A model generated the notes under the pieces. That model searched no databases and had not been told where the DNA came from. It saw nothing but the letters and a program-made list of their open reading frames with translations. The translations under genes and the position numbers were made by a program. DNA of 64,000 nt, from NCBI GenBank assembly GCA_009746045.1, contig RPFO01000164.1, positions 2,563,285 to 2,627,284 of the forward strand, in the 5' to 3' direction. This DNA is from Mesostigma viride (taxonomy: Eukaryota; Streptophyta; Mesostigmatophyceae; Mesostigmatales; Mesostigmataceae). This document shows, in pieces, positions 1-9,012 of the stretch (positions are counted from its first letter, which is position 1; every line of letters starts with the position of its first letter).

Positions 1-640
1 TGGGTTAACAATAATCATAGCATTTCAGAGGGTTTTGCCAGTGGGTAAGAAATTCTGGAAGCGTCTGTCGTTTTGCAGAAATGCTGAGAACTCATGGCAT
101 CTGGAAAGACCGTTAACGCAACAAAGAGGCGCATGTGCTCAAGCATTGATGCCTGTTCTGAATTGAGCCAGCAATTGAGTCCAATGCATGTGCAATATTT
201 GTCATTAAGATAATGGATTATCATCTTGAATTCACCAATTCACACTTAAAAAGTATAATCTAAATTTTGCCGATGGTCGCGTGATATCTCTGTATCAAGG
301 AGACAACCAGCGCAGGCCAGAAATCGGGAGAATCCGGACCATGATAGCTTGAGCCTGCCGTTATCTTTCCGCGTTTGAGTCGTTCAGGATGATATGAATA
401 TTAATGGAGATGGAAATGTGTACATAGCCCTGTTCATATGGGGACAGGACACAACCTTGCCACACATTGACACGTACCACTCTCTCAAATACAGACGGCA
501 AGTATTAAATTAAATTATATTTGAACTTATCTCCGCTGGGATGATTCTCCCGATTTCTGGCCTGCGTTGGTTGTCTCCTCCATATCTCCGTTGGGAGTAC
601 ATGTAGCACATATCCCTGAGAAGAGGCATATGGCATTCTG
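1..640. other. Non-coding AT-rich flank with pieces of a dispersed repeat
   Basis: No credible gene is visible. Positions about 290-420 match the start of the dispersed repeat seen complete at 28969-29392, recognisable by the core ggagacaaccagcgcagg. An inverted scrap of the same core lies at 548-585. Near 585-640 there is a short match to the 3' hairpin region of the LINE-C family. Confidence 0.5.
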
Positions 641-699
641 GGCTAGTTCGGCCTGCTAGGGTAGCGTGTAAATTTCGGACGAGATATTAGGCAGCGTAG

Positions 700-940
700 G
701 ATAGCATTCGTAGGACATCTTGCTCGCACCAGTGAGGTAGACACCGACCTTGGTCGATCTGGCCGGCCCCCAGCGGGTTGGCCAACCAGGGCCGGCGCGG
801 CATATCCTGACCTCAGTGGCCTGGCCCCAAGGACATTCCTAGAAAGATGGGTATAAACCTCCCATGACCTATACACAGCAGTTGCTGGCCGACCTAGAGC
901 GGTCCCAGCTAAGTTTGAACACCGCATTCACTCCCTCGCC
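700..940 (+). pseudogene. LINE ORF2 C-terminal fragment
   Basis: Two short stretches resemble the end of the non-LTR ORF2 proteins elsewhere in the window. One, near 790-810, reads GRHILT and matches the GRYVLTW region of the copy at 57624-58881. The other, at about 880-935, reads PAKFEHRIHSLA in one frame and matches the C-terminal PAQFEHRIHSLS of the fragment at 62205-62400. The frame changes between the two and stops are present, so this is a relic. It abuts the ORF1 element that starts near 975. Confidence 0.4.
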
Positions 941-974
941 ACGATCGAGGTAGCCGCGGATCTTGTTAATCGGC

Positions 975-2137
975 CATGGCCGACAGCTGAGCTCATAACT
1001 TTCACGTTTGGGCACCAAATTCGGCTGTGAATATCACAATCGCTTCGTCTTTCTAAGGCGCACACGCTGATATATTTTTCGGATTATGCAATATATGACG
1101 AGCCGAATGCTCCTCTACGCAACGCAGCCTGGCGGCTGCGCGAAGCCCTGAAAATACGTCTGCAGCTCCGGCCGCTGCAGCTTCGCCCTCAGGCCCGGAA
1201 GGCAGCGGTGACACTAGTCGCGCACTGCATGGTGGTCGCCCAGGTCCCTCCCGGGCTTGCCTCGCCCGCAGCATCGCCTGAACCCAAGCGCAGTCGCCCA
1301 GGTGAACCTAGCTGGTCCGAGCGCGACTTTGACGTCTACAGGTTATTTTCCACCTTCGACGTCGACAGGCCCGGCTATTTTCAACAGCCCCCCATCAAGA
1401 TACTGGAGCTCGTGTTTTATCTGGGTCGCACGCCTCGCTCATTGCCCTGTGCCAGCAGCTGGAAGCCAAATTACGCCTCCGCAACGGAGTTGACGGCCGG
1501 TTTTCCACTTAACCGCGGACCTGACCACCTGCCAGGCTGGCCTCCCGTCCGCGCCTTCAACTCGCCGCTCTCTTTTCCATCCTTAAGCGCTCTGCCGACG
1601 ACCTGTGGGTTCCCTCCCCCTTGACCGAATCCACCTTCCTCCACCACCTCAGTTCAAGAAGCCATCACGCAGCACGTTGACTGGTCAACCCCCCTTCAGT
1701 TGCTGCAGATAGGATGTGGCAGCCGTGGGCCGCATGCTGCCGGCTGGACCGAGCTCCCCGCCGGCCATCTCGATTCACCGCCACCTCCACCCTCCTCGCC
1801 TCCACCCCCACCCCCACCACCGCCTCAATCCACCGACGCCATCAGGTGCCGCCCAGCTCCGTGGCACTGACGCCATTGCCATCGAGTGCCTGCAAAGCAT
1901 GCACCGCAGGCCTCACCGCCCGGGCGGTGAAGGACATCAGTTGCCGCCCGGCCAGCACCTGCTGGCCCTGGGCAGCGACGATGCTCCTCCCACCCAAATC
2001 TGGGCGGACATGCATTCTGAAGCAGCAACCACCTCCACCACCTCCGCCACCTGACTGTCCGCCGTCACAACACAGCTCAAGCAGCGCAGACGCTGCCGGA
2101 CCGCCACGAGGAGGCCGAGCTTGACAAGCGCAGCCTT
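975..2137 (+). pseudogene. 5' region and ORF1 remnant of a non-LTR element
   Basis: This stretch aligns by eye with 60150-61240, the better ORF1 copy in the window. The shared parts are the leader (gagctcataactttcacg), the Pro/Ser-rich low-complexity middle and the conserved end of the alignment (EEAELAKRSL in the better copy). The reading frame changes several times, so no intact protein remains. ORF1 proteins of L1-type elements bind the element's own RNA. The match stops abruptly at about 2137, where reverse transcriptase sequence begins on the opposite strand. This is a rearrangement junction inside retroelement DNA. Confidence 0.6.
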
Positions 2138-3560
2138 AATGGTGCTGGTGATATTATATATGGCATGCCGAGGTACAGGTCCTCATTGCGGACGTGAGCA
2201 GCATATCCTACTCGGAAAATGGATCGCAGCATGTTGGTGACCGCGCCGTCCAGCTTTCGGGCCAGGTCGGCGGTGAGGGTCCACGTCTCGGCCCCATCAT
2301 ACGTAAGAACCGGAAGAACGAGGACCTTAAACAGGTCCTGCTTCTCGATCTTGTCTGGACAGGGGCTTGCGCCACAGGGCTCGATATTGGCGGATAAGGC
2401 GTGCCAGGCGAGGGAGATGCGGTGGTCAACATCAGCCTCGCAGCTGGGGAGGAGGCTGGCCAGCAGCTTGACACGGTCCCGATACAGGACTCGAGAGCCG
2501 TCAAGGAGAAAGAGGTCGGGCGGTGGGTGAGTGAGCCCAATTGCCAGAGCCTCCGTCTTTTTGCTGACCTCAAGCCCCACTGCTCGGGCCTCGATAGCCA
2601 GGCAGTCAAGCCACGTCTGCACGTGCCCAGTGTCCTCAAAGAGGGTGGTGTCGTCTGCATAGATGATGTCCGCGCCAGCCGAATCTCGATCCGTTTCCGC
2701 CCCGCCATGCCAGAAACGGTTGTCAAAGGCCTTGATATAGTCGACAAGGAGGTGCAGGTGCACCTAGTGCACCCAGAGCAGGTGATAGTTGTACATCCTA
2801 CACCTGCAGGTTGTCGCCCTGATTGTATTACAAACCCATAGATGCCCCTTAATATTATTAAAATCATAGCTCCGTGGGGAGCATATGTAACTCATAGCCC
2901 TGAGAAATTCTCAGGGCTATGAGTTACATATGCTCCCCACGGAGCTATGATTTTAATTAATTAATAGTCGACAAAAATGAAGACCAGCGGCAAACCATCA
3001 GGGCAAAGGTGACGCACCTCCTGCATCATCTGGCGCGCGACATGGCGTACAAATACAGCCAGTGACAGTGTTACGACCACGACGGAAACCCATCTGAGAC
3101 TCACCCATGGTGTGGGTCCAGCGCGGCGCGGAGCCGGCTGTGTGCACAGCATCAAGTACGCATGATCGAAGACCTTCAGCGCGGCGCTCTGGAGGCAGAC
3201 ACCCCGATAGTTACCGGGGTCAGAAGCAGAGCCCTTCTTGTACAGCATGACTCGGATGGCCGTCTGCCACTCAGCAGGCGGGGGCTCATCAGAGATCGAG
3301 CAGGACACGGTTGCAGAACGCCAGCAGAAGATCCCTCACCGCCGGGCTCTTCAGCATGCAGCTCAGCAGAAAGGTGGTCGGCACCGACCGCCGCGTCGTA
3401 CGTACCGCAGGCGAGCAAGGGCGCCGTCCAATTCCTTCTAAGTGAAGAGGTGGACGACGCCGTTGGTGGCAAGGCAGCCGTCCTGCAAGGCGGGGACTTG
3501 GTAGTCCGCGGCCGAGGAGGGGGGCGCAGGCGGCGGGCCGGGGGGTCCCGGGCAACATGT
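2138..3560 (-). pseudogene. Broken non-LTR reverse transcriptase (ORF2)
   Basis: Reading leftward, the early RT region (EWQTAIRVMLYKKG, then DPGNYRGVCLQSA) lies at about 3200-3300. Motif A (FVDY, then IKAFD) and the catalytic YADD box ([12 protein letters not shown]) follow near 2650. The end (YGAETWTLT-like, then [20 protein letters not shown]) lies near 2200. Motif A is cut by a 216-bp insertion at 2748-2963. Sequence between motif A and YADD, which should hold the QGCVLSP motif, is missing: AFDN runs almost directly into RFWHGG. The related copy at 42215-43398 retains that region. Frame breaks also occur, so this copy is dead. It is an L1/Jockey-type retroelement relic and does not belong to the neighbouring virus. 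Confidence 0.75.
2737..2974 (+). mobile_element. Truncated LINE-C 3' end with 11-bp target duplication
   Basis: The 11-mer atagtcgacaa occurs at 2737-2747 and again at 2964-2974. Between them is 216 bp of foreign DNA ending in an AATT-type tail. The insert resembles the 3' end of the ORF1-only element at 62000-62460. It contains an almost perfect 101-nt palindrome at 2857-2957 (unpaired centre at 2907), made of two opposed copies of the family's 3' terminal hairpin region. It lies exactly inside the RT motif A of the host element. Confidence 0.75.
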
Positions 3561-3650
3561 GTTGTGCACATACAGGGATTAAAAGCAGTCCGGTGCTCCG
3601 TGACTCCCCAACGGGAGCACGAGTTTACTTACTTAATTAATTAATGGCGT
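3545..3650 (+). mobile_element. LINE-A 3' terminus (hairpin plus AATT tail)
   Basis: A 3' end in plus orientation carries the terminal hairpin gtgctcc...ggagcac at about 3592-3619, followed by an AATT-rich tail. The same terminus recurs at 28783-28850 and 62690-62755, and inverted at 27299-27350 and 42215-42265. It is therefore the conserved 3' signal of one LINE family, probably what its reverse transcriptase recognises. Confidence 0.6.
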
Positions 3651-3860
3651 CTCAGCAGAGACTAGCTCGATCTAGCTGCATGCATAAGCTAAGCTTGGCT
3701 TAATTCATCATGCATCCGTGGGGAGTCCCATCATAGGCGCACATGCGATTTCTGGCCTGCGCTAGTTGTCTCCTTGATAGGCGCACATGCGTGCCATAGG
3801 CATGGGCCACGTGCTAAGCTAGATGTAAGCCTGACGTTAGTCTACACTACTGAAATTAAA
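3651..3860. other. Non-coding flank left of the provirus
   Basis: No gene is visible. It holds an inverted scrap of the dispersed repeat at about 3748-3781, and then ordinary AT-rich DNA up to the proviral target site. Confidence 0.5.
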
Positions 3861-3864
3861 TTAC
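3861..3864. repeat. Candidate target-site duplication TTAC (left)
   Basis: TTAC lies directly outside the left inverted repeat and recurs at 24273-24276 directly outside the right one. Because the ends of the repeats are a TA run, the duplication could be 4 or 5 bp (ATTAC), and the exact boundary can slip by one TA unit. Confidence 0.5.
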
Positions 3865-4242
3865 TATATATATATAACCCCTATTGAGTGATAGGGGCTT
3901 GTGGGGTACCGGGGAGCTATTATTGAGTGATGATGATTGAGTGATAATTGAGTGATAAAATATTGGAGTTTTTTTTACTTTTTACTGACACCCGTCACGG
4001 GCTTACTGCCCCTTCTCAACCCCCGCCAACCTTGGCTCGAGGGTCGCCGGGCTTTAGAGGTGCTTAATAATGCTGGCATCCGTCACCACCAGCCGTGGGG
4101 CTGCCGCCTACCGATCCCCTCCTACTCCCGAGCCTGGGGGTGCGATGGTTCGTGACGGGCGTGAAAAGTGTGACTTCCGTTTTGCTCAACCATGACCGAC
4201 CGCGGACAGCGGGGTTGGGTGAGAACTGTGGGAGAAGGTTCG

Positions 4243-4293
4243 GCGTTCTGCCCAACTTTTATACCAAAAGCTTTTAAGAGTTGGGCAGAACGC
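4243..4293. repeat. Hairpin in left TIR, outer copy
   Basis: Two perfect 15-nt arms (gcgttctgcccaact and its complement) surround a 21-nt loop that itself contains AAAAGCTTTT. The same structure occurs four times in the element, twice per TIR. Its function is not known; replication origin or packaging signal are guesses. Confidence 0.7.
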
Positions 4294-4430
4294 GGGACCT
4301 CGAAAAGTCAAGCTCACCGCCCAGCGCGCACCCGGGTCGATGGGCGGCGTGAAAAATGTGACTTCCGTTTTGCTCAACCATTACCGACCGCGGACAGCGG
4401 GGGTGTGTGAGGACGGCGGGAGAAGGTTCG

Positions 4431-4481
4431 GCGTTCTGCCCAACTTTTATACCAAAAGCTTTTAAGAGTTGGGCAGAACGC
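4431..4481. repeat. Hairpin in left TIR, inner copy
   Basis: It has the same arms and loop as the hairpin at 4243-4293 and lies 188 bp further in, as part of the tandem unit. Confidence 0.7.
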
Positions 4482-4626
4482 GGGACCCCGAAAAGTCAAG
4501 CTCACCGCCCAGCGCGCACCTGGGTCGCTGGAAAACCCAGCCCTGGTCGGGAAATTCGCGGAACTTTCGTGCAGGGGTCTGCGTCCTCGCGGTACTCGGG
4601 AAGGGCGGGAGAGGGGGTGGCGGGGT

Positions 4627-5007
4627 TTAGCGAATGTCTCTCCAGAGTTGCAGTTGCTCCTTCACCTTCGCGAATGTCGGCGAAGAGATGGACTGCCTGC
4701 CCGTGACGCAACCGGCCATGATGGAGAGAACCGCGAGGTCCTCGCACACCTTGTGAACGTCGTCCGGGGTCGCCTCGCTACCTAGTGCGCGTGAGGCGGC
4801 GGCTAGGAGGGTCAAAGGATTGTCAAGCTGTTCTAACTCTAAACGGTAGTTGTCATCGTACGGGTCAGGCTTTCCGGCGATGATGCAGGATATGCGCGCC
4901 ACCTCTGCGGCGTTGCGGGCCCGTTCAGTGCCGTCCTGGATGTACCCGCCACTACCCGGCTTGCAGGCCTCGATGCAGTTCAGAATGTCGTTCATGGTCA
5001 CGAACAT
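4627..5007 (-). CDS. Hypothetical PLV protein, 126 aa
   Basis: I do not recognise this protein. It is soluble-looking, without membrane segment or signal peptide, and mixed alpha-helical in composition (ERARNAAEVARISCIIAG, LLAAASRALG). The start is the ATG at 5005-5007; a second in-frame ATG follows four codons later. It is the leftmost gene of the leftward block, and its stop codon falls on the inner TIR boundary. The last residues therefore depend on where the repeat ends, as if the repeat had been fixed against the gene. The sequence gctgtatagattc upstream may be a promoter element. Because the frame is intact next to two frameshifted genes elsewhere, I take it as a real gene. Confidence 0.6.
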   Translation of the reverse strand: MFVTMNDILNCIEACKPGSGGYIQDGTERARNAAEVARISCIIAGKPDPYDDNYRLELEQLDNPLTLLAAASRALGSEATPDDVHKVCEDLAVLSIMAGCVTGRQSISSPTFAKVKEQLQLWRDIR

Positions 5008-5048
5008 GTTGGGAGCTGTATAGATTCATGCAAAGAGAATTTTATTGA

Positions 5049-5231
5049 TTAGTTATGTTTATTATCAGGTGATGGGGCGGGAGTCGGAGTGCCCTCGGAG
5101 TCTGGCGCGATTTCAAAAGGGGCGTACACGACCTCATAGGCGCGCCTGTACGTCGGGCTCCTTCTCATCCTCCTTATTGACTCCTCCAGAATTTCTGAGT
5201 ACTCGTAACCAAGCTTTAAACAGTTGCCCAT
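5049..5231 (-). CDS. Small PLV protein, 60 aa, possible N-myristoylated
   Basis: The short frame starts at the ATG 5229-5231 and begins MGNCLKLG. A glycine at position 2 followed by a cysteine is the kind of N-terminus that eukaryotic N-myristoyl and palmitoyl transferases modify, so membrane attachment is possible. The middle is basic and arginine-rich (ESIRRMRRSPTYRRAY) and the end is Pro/Glu-rich. It lies between two other leftward genes with gaps of only 41 and 34 bases, which fits the compact layout of the element. I do not recognise a family. The main doubt is its length. Confidence 0.45.
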   Translation of the reverse strand: MGNCLKLGYEYSEILEESIRRMRRSPTYRRAYEVVYAPFEIAPDSEGTPTPAPSPDNKHN

Positions 5232-5265
5232 AGAAGTGTTTCAATCTATGATGAGCTTTTTTAAC

Positions 5266-5760
5266 CTACTTGTGATGGCACTTGCACTTGTCGAACCCGC
5301 GAATTTTCTCAAAACGCAAGATGCAAAGAAACGACTCGTGGGTTAGTGGGATGAATTGTTTGTCATCAACTCCTCTGTCAATGTGCACTAAACCGATCTC
5401 GAGTCTCCCGCCATTCCTAAACAAGTGATCGTTTTTTGGGTTGAAAAATGCATGGTCGTTTATCACGGTGTACGAGGCGGCAACATCTTTGCATTCTTCC
5501 GTACATAGCACGACACTGTCTTGTGGGTTATGCTCTCCTCCAGAAAAACTTGAAGAAACTAGTCCGACAAGCGAGTAATTTTCTTGGTTTTCCACGTCCT
5601 TGAGATATGCGAAATGGACCCCTCCGCGCCATGTGCTGTCTATGATAGGCGCTCTTGGGTCTGGCTTGATATCGAAAGAATAAATTCCATTGTACTCGTC
5701 GATTGTGTTCTGTGACGCGACAGAATCTAAAGCGATTTGGTAAAATGTGGGATAATCCAT
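5266..5760 (-). CDS. Hypothetical PLV protein, 164 aa
   Basis: The open frame is intact, begins at the ATG 5758-5760 and ends CKCHHK. It is rich in aromatic and acidic residues with alternating hydrophobic stretches (SLVGLVSSSF, SVVLCTEECKD, GGRLEIGLVHIDRG, SFLCILRFEKI), which suggests a beta-sheet fold. No signal peptide or membrane helix is seen. The C-terminal Cys/His cluster (CKCHHK) could bind metal. It sits between the myristoylation-candidate gene and the adhesin gene in the same direction. I do not recognise it. I looked for the His-Asp/Glu-Cys arrangement of an adenovirus-type protease and did not find a convincing one. Confidence 0.55.
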   Translation of the reverse strand: MDYPTFYQIALDSVASQNTIDEYNGIYSFDIKPDPRAPIIDSTWRGGVHFAYLKDVENQENYSLVGLVSSSFSGGEHNPQDSVVLCTEECKDVAASYTVINDHAFFNPKNDHLFRNGGRLEIGLVHIDRGVDDKQFIPLTHESFLCILRFEKIRGFDKCKCHHK

Positions 5761-5811
5761 GGCTTTATTACAACTTATAAGAGATAATAGTTCTAGTCTT
5801 ATTAAAGTTCT

Positions 5812-7503
5812 CTACGCTGGGATGGCGGCGGGAGTGCCCCACTTGGCCACGAGGTATCCGCGGATCCGTTCAAGCTCCGCTGACGTTTTGGCGGTGTTGT
5901 AGATTAGGATCTCGCCAATCCACCCATCGAAGGCACGACTTGCGTTGCTCGATTCTCCTCCGATAGAGAGATTTCCTGAACCAGTCGTAGGGTCCGATCC
6001 AATTCTATTATAACCAGCTCTTCCATCGAAGCGGGTGACAAACTCATTTGTGCTGCTGTTGCATGAAATCGCCATGACGTGTGGTACGTTGTCGAAGAAT
6101 TCCGCCCTGGTGCACACGAGTTCGTATACATTATTGGGAGGGAAGATGGCAACGGCCTGTACATCTGGATGGTACACTACTACATAACTATTGTTATTTG
6201 ACGACCCAAGCATATACCCTCTGACACCCGTATACCCCCCTACTACTGGATACGTCGCAGTCGTTAGCTGTTTGGCGACTAGGAGGATGCTCGTGTTGGT
6301 CCCGATCGCCCCCCAAAAGGTGCTTGCGGACGTTAAGTAGCCCGCGCGCGAGTTGATAAAGCGAAGGGATTGTTTCGAGTTCAGTTCCGTCGTTGCCAAC
6401 GTCGGACATTTGGCGGAAGTGTCCTGAGTCATGTGGTACCCGTTCGGCCCCTTGTCGTTCACGCGCATTACGTTCCCGCCCGCCGTGTTTTGCTGGGTCG
6501 TGCCGGACGTGTCGCTGAACATCGTGGCGCTGTCGGACGGATCGTACCACGCGAACAGTGCGGGGTCCGTTGCCGGGTTGTAATTGTACGTGAATGACAG
6601 TGTGTTTGATGTCGTGTTTCCAAGCCCTGACGTCGCGCTCGTCACGGTGCCCGCGCCCATGCTTACCGTCGTCGCGAAGTCAGACATGGTAGGGGTCACG
6701 TCGAACGTGTACGTGGCGCCACTTCCCAACAAGTTGGACGCGGTTCCGTTGGTTACGGTGATGTCGCCCAACGAGAACCCGGCGACCGACGTGCTAAAAG
6801 TGGCCGTGACTGGGTAAACGGCACCCGTCGGGGTTCCGGACGCAAGAGTCACCGACGGATTCGCCGAGTACGTGAACGACAGTGTGTTAGATGCCACGTT
6901 GGCGTTCCCTGTCGATGCGTCAACAACAGCACCCGCGCCCACGCTAACGTTCGTGGCAGAATTGGCTGTAGTTGGCGTCACCTGGAAGGCGTACGACGCC
7001 CCGCTGCCGGTCAGGTTGGCGGCTGTCCCGTTTGTCACCGTGATATCGCCCAGCTCGAACCCCGTGACGGACCTGCTGAACGTGGCGGTCACGTCCACGG
7101 AACTGGTGGTGGGCGTCGAGCCCGCGGTCGTCGCGAGAGTCACCGTCGGAGGGGGCGAGTACGTGAAGGAGAGGGTGGAGGAGGCCGTGTTGCCGATTCC
7201 TAGCGTGTTGATTGCTGCGTTTGCTCCAACGCTGACGGTTGTCAGTGAATAAGCGACTGCCGGAGTCACCGTGAACGTGTAGGAGGTGTCGCTACCCGTT
7301 AAACCGGATGCAGTACCATTTATGACAGCGATATCACCCAAGGCGAAACCGGTGACTGGTTGGCTGAATGTTGCTGTTACTGCAATCGGGGAGGCGCTGG
7401 GATTTGATCCTCCTGTAGTTGTTAATGTGATTGACGGCGCTATTCTTACCGGTTTACGCTTCTTCCGCATCAAAGCAGGACAAACACCATACTCAAACGA
7501 CAT
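5812..7503 (-). CDS. Adhesin or fibre with three Ig-like repeats and a LamG-like domain
   Basis: The protein has 563 aa and starts at the ATG 7501-7503. After a basic stretch (RKKRKPVR) come three Ig-like modules of about 90 residues, at roughly 23-116, 119-212 and 217-307. Each carries the pattern LGDI-V-NGTA and ends SNTLSFTY or similar; this is the bacterial-type Ig-like repeat found in large surface adhesins. Residues about 314-560 look like a concanavalin/LamG-like jelly roll (start PALFAWYDPSD, late DGWIGEILIYN). Such an arrangement fits a capsid spike binding host surface sugars; that role is inferred. There is no signal peptide, as expected for a virion protein assembled inside the cell. 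The repeats are more similar to each other than to anything else here, so they arose by internal duplication. Confidence 0.7.
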   Translation of the reverse strand: MSFEYGVCPALMRKKRKPVRIAPSITLTTTGGSNPSASPIAVTATFSQPVTGFALGDIAVINGTASGLTGSDTSYTFTVTPAVAYSLTTVSVGANAAINTLGIGNTASSTLSFTYSPPPTVTLATTAGSTPTTSSVDVTATFSRSVTGFELGDITVTNGTAANLTGSGASYAFQVTPTTANSATNVSVGAGAVVDASTGNANVASNTLSFTYSANPSVTLASGTPTGAVYPVTATFSTSVAGFSLGDITVTNGTASNLLGSGATYTFDVTPTMSDFATTVSMGAGTVTSATSGLGNTTSNTLSFTYNYNPATDPALFAWYDPSDSATMFSDTSGTTQQNTAGGNVMRVNDKGPNGYHMTQDTSAKCPTLATTELNSKQSLRFINSRAGYLTSASTFWGAIGTNTSILLVAKQLTTATYPVVGGYTGVRGYMLGSSNNNSYVVVYHPDVQAVAIFPPNNVYELVCTRAEFFDNVPHVMAISCNSSTNEFVTRFDGRAGYNRIGSDPTTGSGNLSIGGESSNASRAFDGWIGEILIYNTAKTSAELERIRGYLVAKWGTPAAIPA

Positions 7504-7529
7504 GGAGCTAGTATACTACCACAATGACA

Positions 7530-7694
7530 CTATTTTTTTGGCAGAGGATACTGGAACTTGGGTTCCATCAGCGGGCCCTTCTTGGCCGGCAAGTTAGTCG
7601 CCGTGCCATTATCGGCCAGCTCAGGGGTGTCGAAGACCAGCGTGACTCTGTTGAGAGGATTCGCGGTGTATCGCGGGTCCTTGAGATAATCCAT
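7530..7694 (-). CDS. Small PLV protein, 54 aa
   Basis: A short open frame on the minus strand starts at the ATG 7692-7694, 30 bases after the stop of the capsid gene, and ends TAG at 7530-7532. It begins MDYLKDPRYT, is polar with several prolines and lysines, and ends in PKK. It fills the only gap between the adhesin and the capsid gene, in the same direction, with codon use like its neighbours (G/C in most third positions). I do not recognise it. Being so short, it could be chance, but the surrounding genes are packed so tightly that a 220-base gap without a gene would be unusual. Confidence 0.45.
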   Translation of the reverse strand: MDYLKDPRYTANPLNRVTLVFDTPELADNGTATNLPAKKGPLMEPKFQYPLPKK

Positions 7695-7724
7695 CGAATG
7701 CTATACACTAACCATCAGACATTT

Positions 7725-8972
7725 TTACAGGTACACGGCCGCCTGCCGCCCTGCGCCGACGTCCATCTTCGCCTCCATCTCTACGAAGATGTACGAGACA
7801 TGACCCGCACCCGCGCTGTCGACGCGCAGAGTCACTACCGATGCAGTGCCCCGTAGATCGAGACCGCTCTGGTACTCGGCGCCAGCACATGGCATGTTGA
7901 GGTGACAAGCCATGACGAAATCGCTACCAGCCCATGTCTCGGGATTGATGTCTGCCCTTGCGCACGACAGACTGTTCCCCTGGTCATTGAAGGCGCTAAC
8001 CAGGTTCACCCATGCCTCTGTGATGCCCATCCTGTACGCTGGTGTCTGATTGCTGCCGTTGATGTCGAACTGGAATCCGGTGAGGCCGTCGGCGGTGTGC
8101 GCGAACATGGTGTTGTATCGCGCGTTTGCCACATCAGCTGCGGCTGCTACCTGGACAGCCAACAACTTTGACGCGGATGCAGACGAGAGGGTAGCCTTGA
8201 TGCTGTAGGTGTCGCCGGGAATCGTCTGTTTGGTCGATTGCCAGGTCTTCCACCTGAACGGCAAGGTGCCACCCTCAGCCAGCCGAGACGCGAAGATCTG
8301 AGAGACCACATCCTCTTGGAACCTGTACGTGTCGATCGAGAAGTGGATGTCCTTCAGCTCAAACCCGAGACCAGCCCCAGCCGCAATACCAGCACCAGCG
8401 TTAGCAGCTCCTGGGATCATCACCCCGCCGTCCATGAGCGTGATGCGGATCTCGATCGGTGGAAAGAGACTGAGGTCGATGATTCGAGGGTCGCCGGACA
8501 AGAACCCGAGCCAGTTGTCAATAATACCTTTTTGTGCTGTGTTCGCTGTAAGGGTTACGTTAGCCGCGTCGTTGAGAGACCAACCGGCAGGCCCCTGAGA
8601 GTTGATAAATCCCTGTCCTCCATGGACCGTCAACAAAGTGTTGAAGAGCTGGGCGTAATCGTTGATCGAGTCCACAGACTGGCCACCAACCAGCACCTCG
8701 AGCCGCCTGATGAGCGAAGACGTGTACGGTGGAAACTTGCAAAAACCAGCCGTCGTAGTCGGTGTCGCTTCAAAGAACATGGCGAACGAGTGAAGGTCGG
8801 CAAACCCATGGGTAGGCAGCCGGACCGCCACCACCGACCCCTGCTTGATGCCGGAGTTGGCGGAGAGCGTGGAGAGCTGTACGCGGGACGTGGAGTGCTG
8901 ACCGAGCGTCTTAATGAGGTACTGCATGGACTTCGGGATCGCGCGATTGTACCAAGAACCGTCAGAAGACAT
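7725..8972 (-). CDS. Major capsid protein (double jelly-roll, PLV type)
   Basis: The protein has 415 aa and starts at the ATG 8970-8972. It would form the hexameric capsomers of an icosahedral shell. Features typical of PLV and virophage capsid proteins are visible: an early RLPTHGFADLHSFAMFFEA strand block, the FPPYTSSLIRRLEVLVGG segment (residues about 80-97) that precedes the first jelly-roll strands, a central glycine/alanine-rich loop (GAANAGAGIAAGAGLG) and a second jelly roll ending HVSYIFVEMEAKMD. The length is short compared with many giant-virus capsid proteins and usual for PLVs. A promoter-like aggtatac lies about 15-20 bases before the ATG. The genes on either side are the small 54-aa protein and the 94-aa hydrophobic protein; the penton gene is next but one. 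The assignment rests on pattern recognition and context. Confidence 0.8.
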   Translation of the reverse strand: MSSDGSWYNRAIPKSMQYLIKTLGQHSTSRVQLSTLSANSGIKQGSVVAVRLPTHGFADLHSFAMFFEATPTTTAGFCKFPPYTSSLIRRLEVLVGGQSVDSINDYAQLFNTLLTVHGGQGFINSQGPAGWSLNDAANVTLTANTAQKGIIDNWLGFLSGDPRIIDLSLFPPIEIRITLMDGGVMIPGAANAGAGIAAGAGLGFELKDIHFSIDTYRFQEDVVSQIFASRLAEGGTLPFRWKTWQSTKQTIPGDTYSIKATLSSASASKLLAVQVAAAADVANARYNTMFAHTADGLTGFQFDINGSNQTPAYRMGITEAWVNLVSAFNDQGNSLSCARADINPETWAGSDFVMACHLNMPCAGAEYQSGLDLRGTASVVTLRVDSAGAGHVSYIFVEMEAKMDVGAGRQAAVYL

Positions 8973-9012
8973 GGTGTGTGTTGTATACCTTCTACCTTAG
9001 ATAAAAATCCGG

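Larger units (their letters stand above)
3865..4630 (+). repeat. Left terminal inverted repeat of the provirus
   Basis: It is the reverse complement of 23509-24272. It begins with a TA run, then aaccccctattgag-like sequence and several gagtgat repeats. It contains two copies of a unit about 188 bp long (starting near 4161 and 4349), each with a strong hairpin. The inner boundary (4630) coincides with the stop codon of the first leftward gene (4627-4629). No open frame inside it looks coding. Confidence 0.9.

Noticed and set aside
975-3560. One full-length LINE with ORF1 and ORF2
   Set aside because: ORF1 is on the plus strand and the reverse transcriptase on the minus strand, with an abrupt junction near 2137; they are separate or rearranged pieces.
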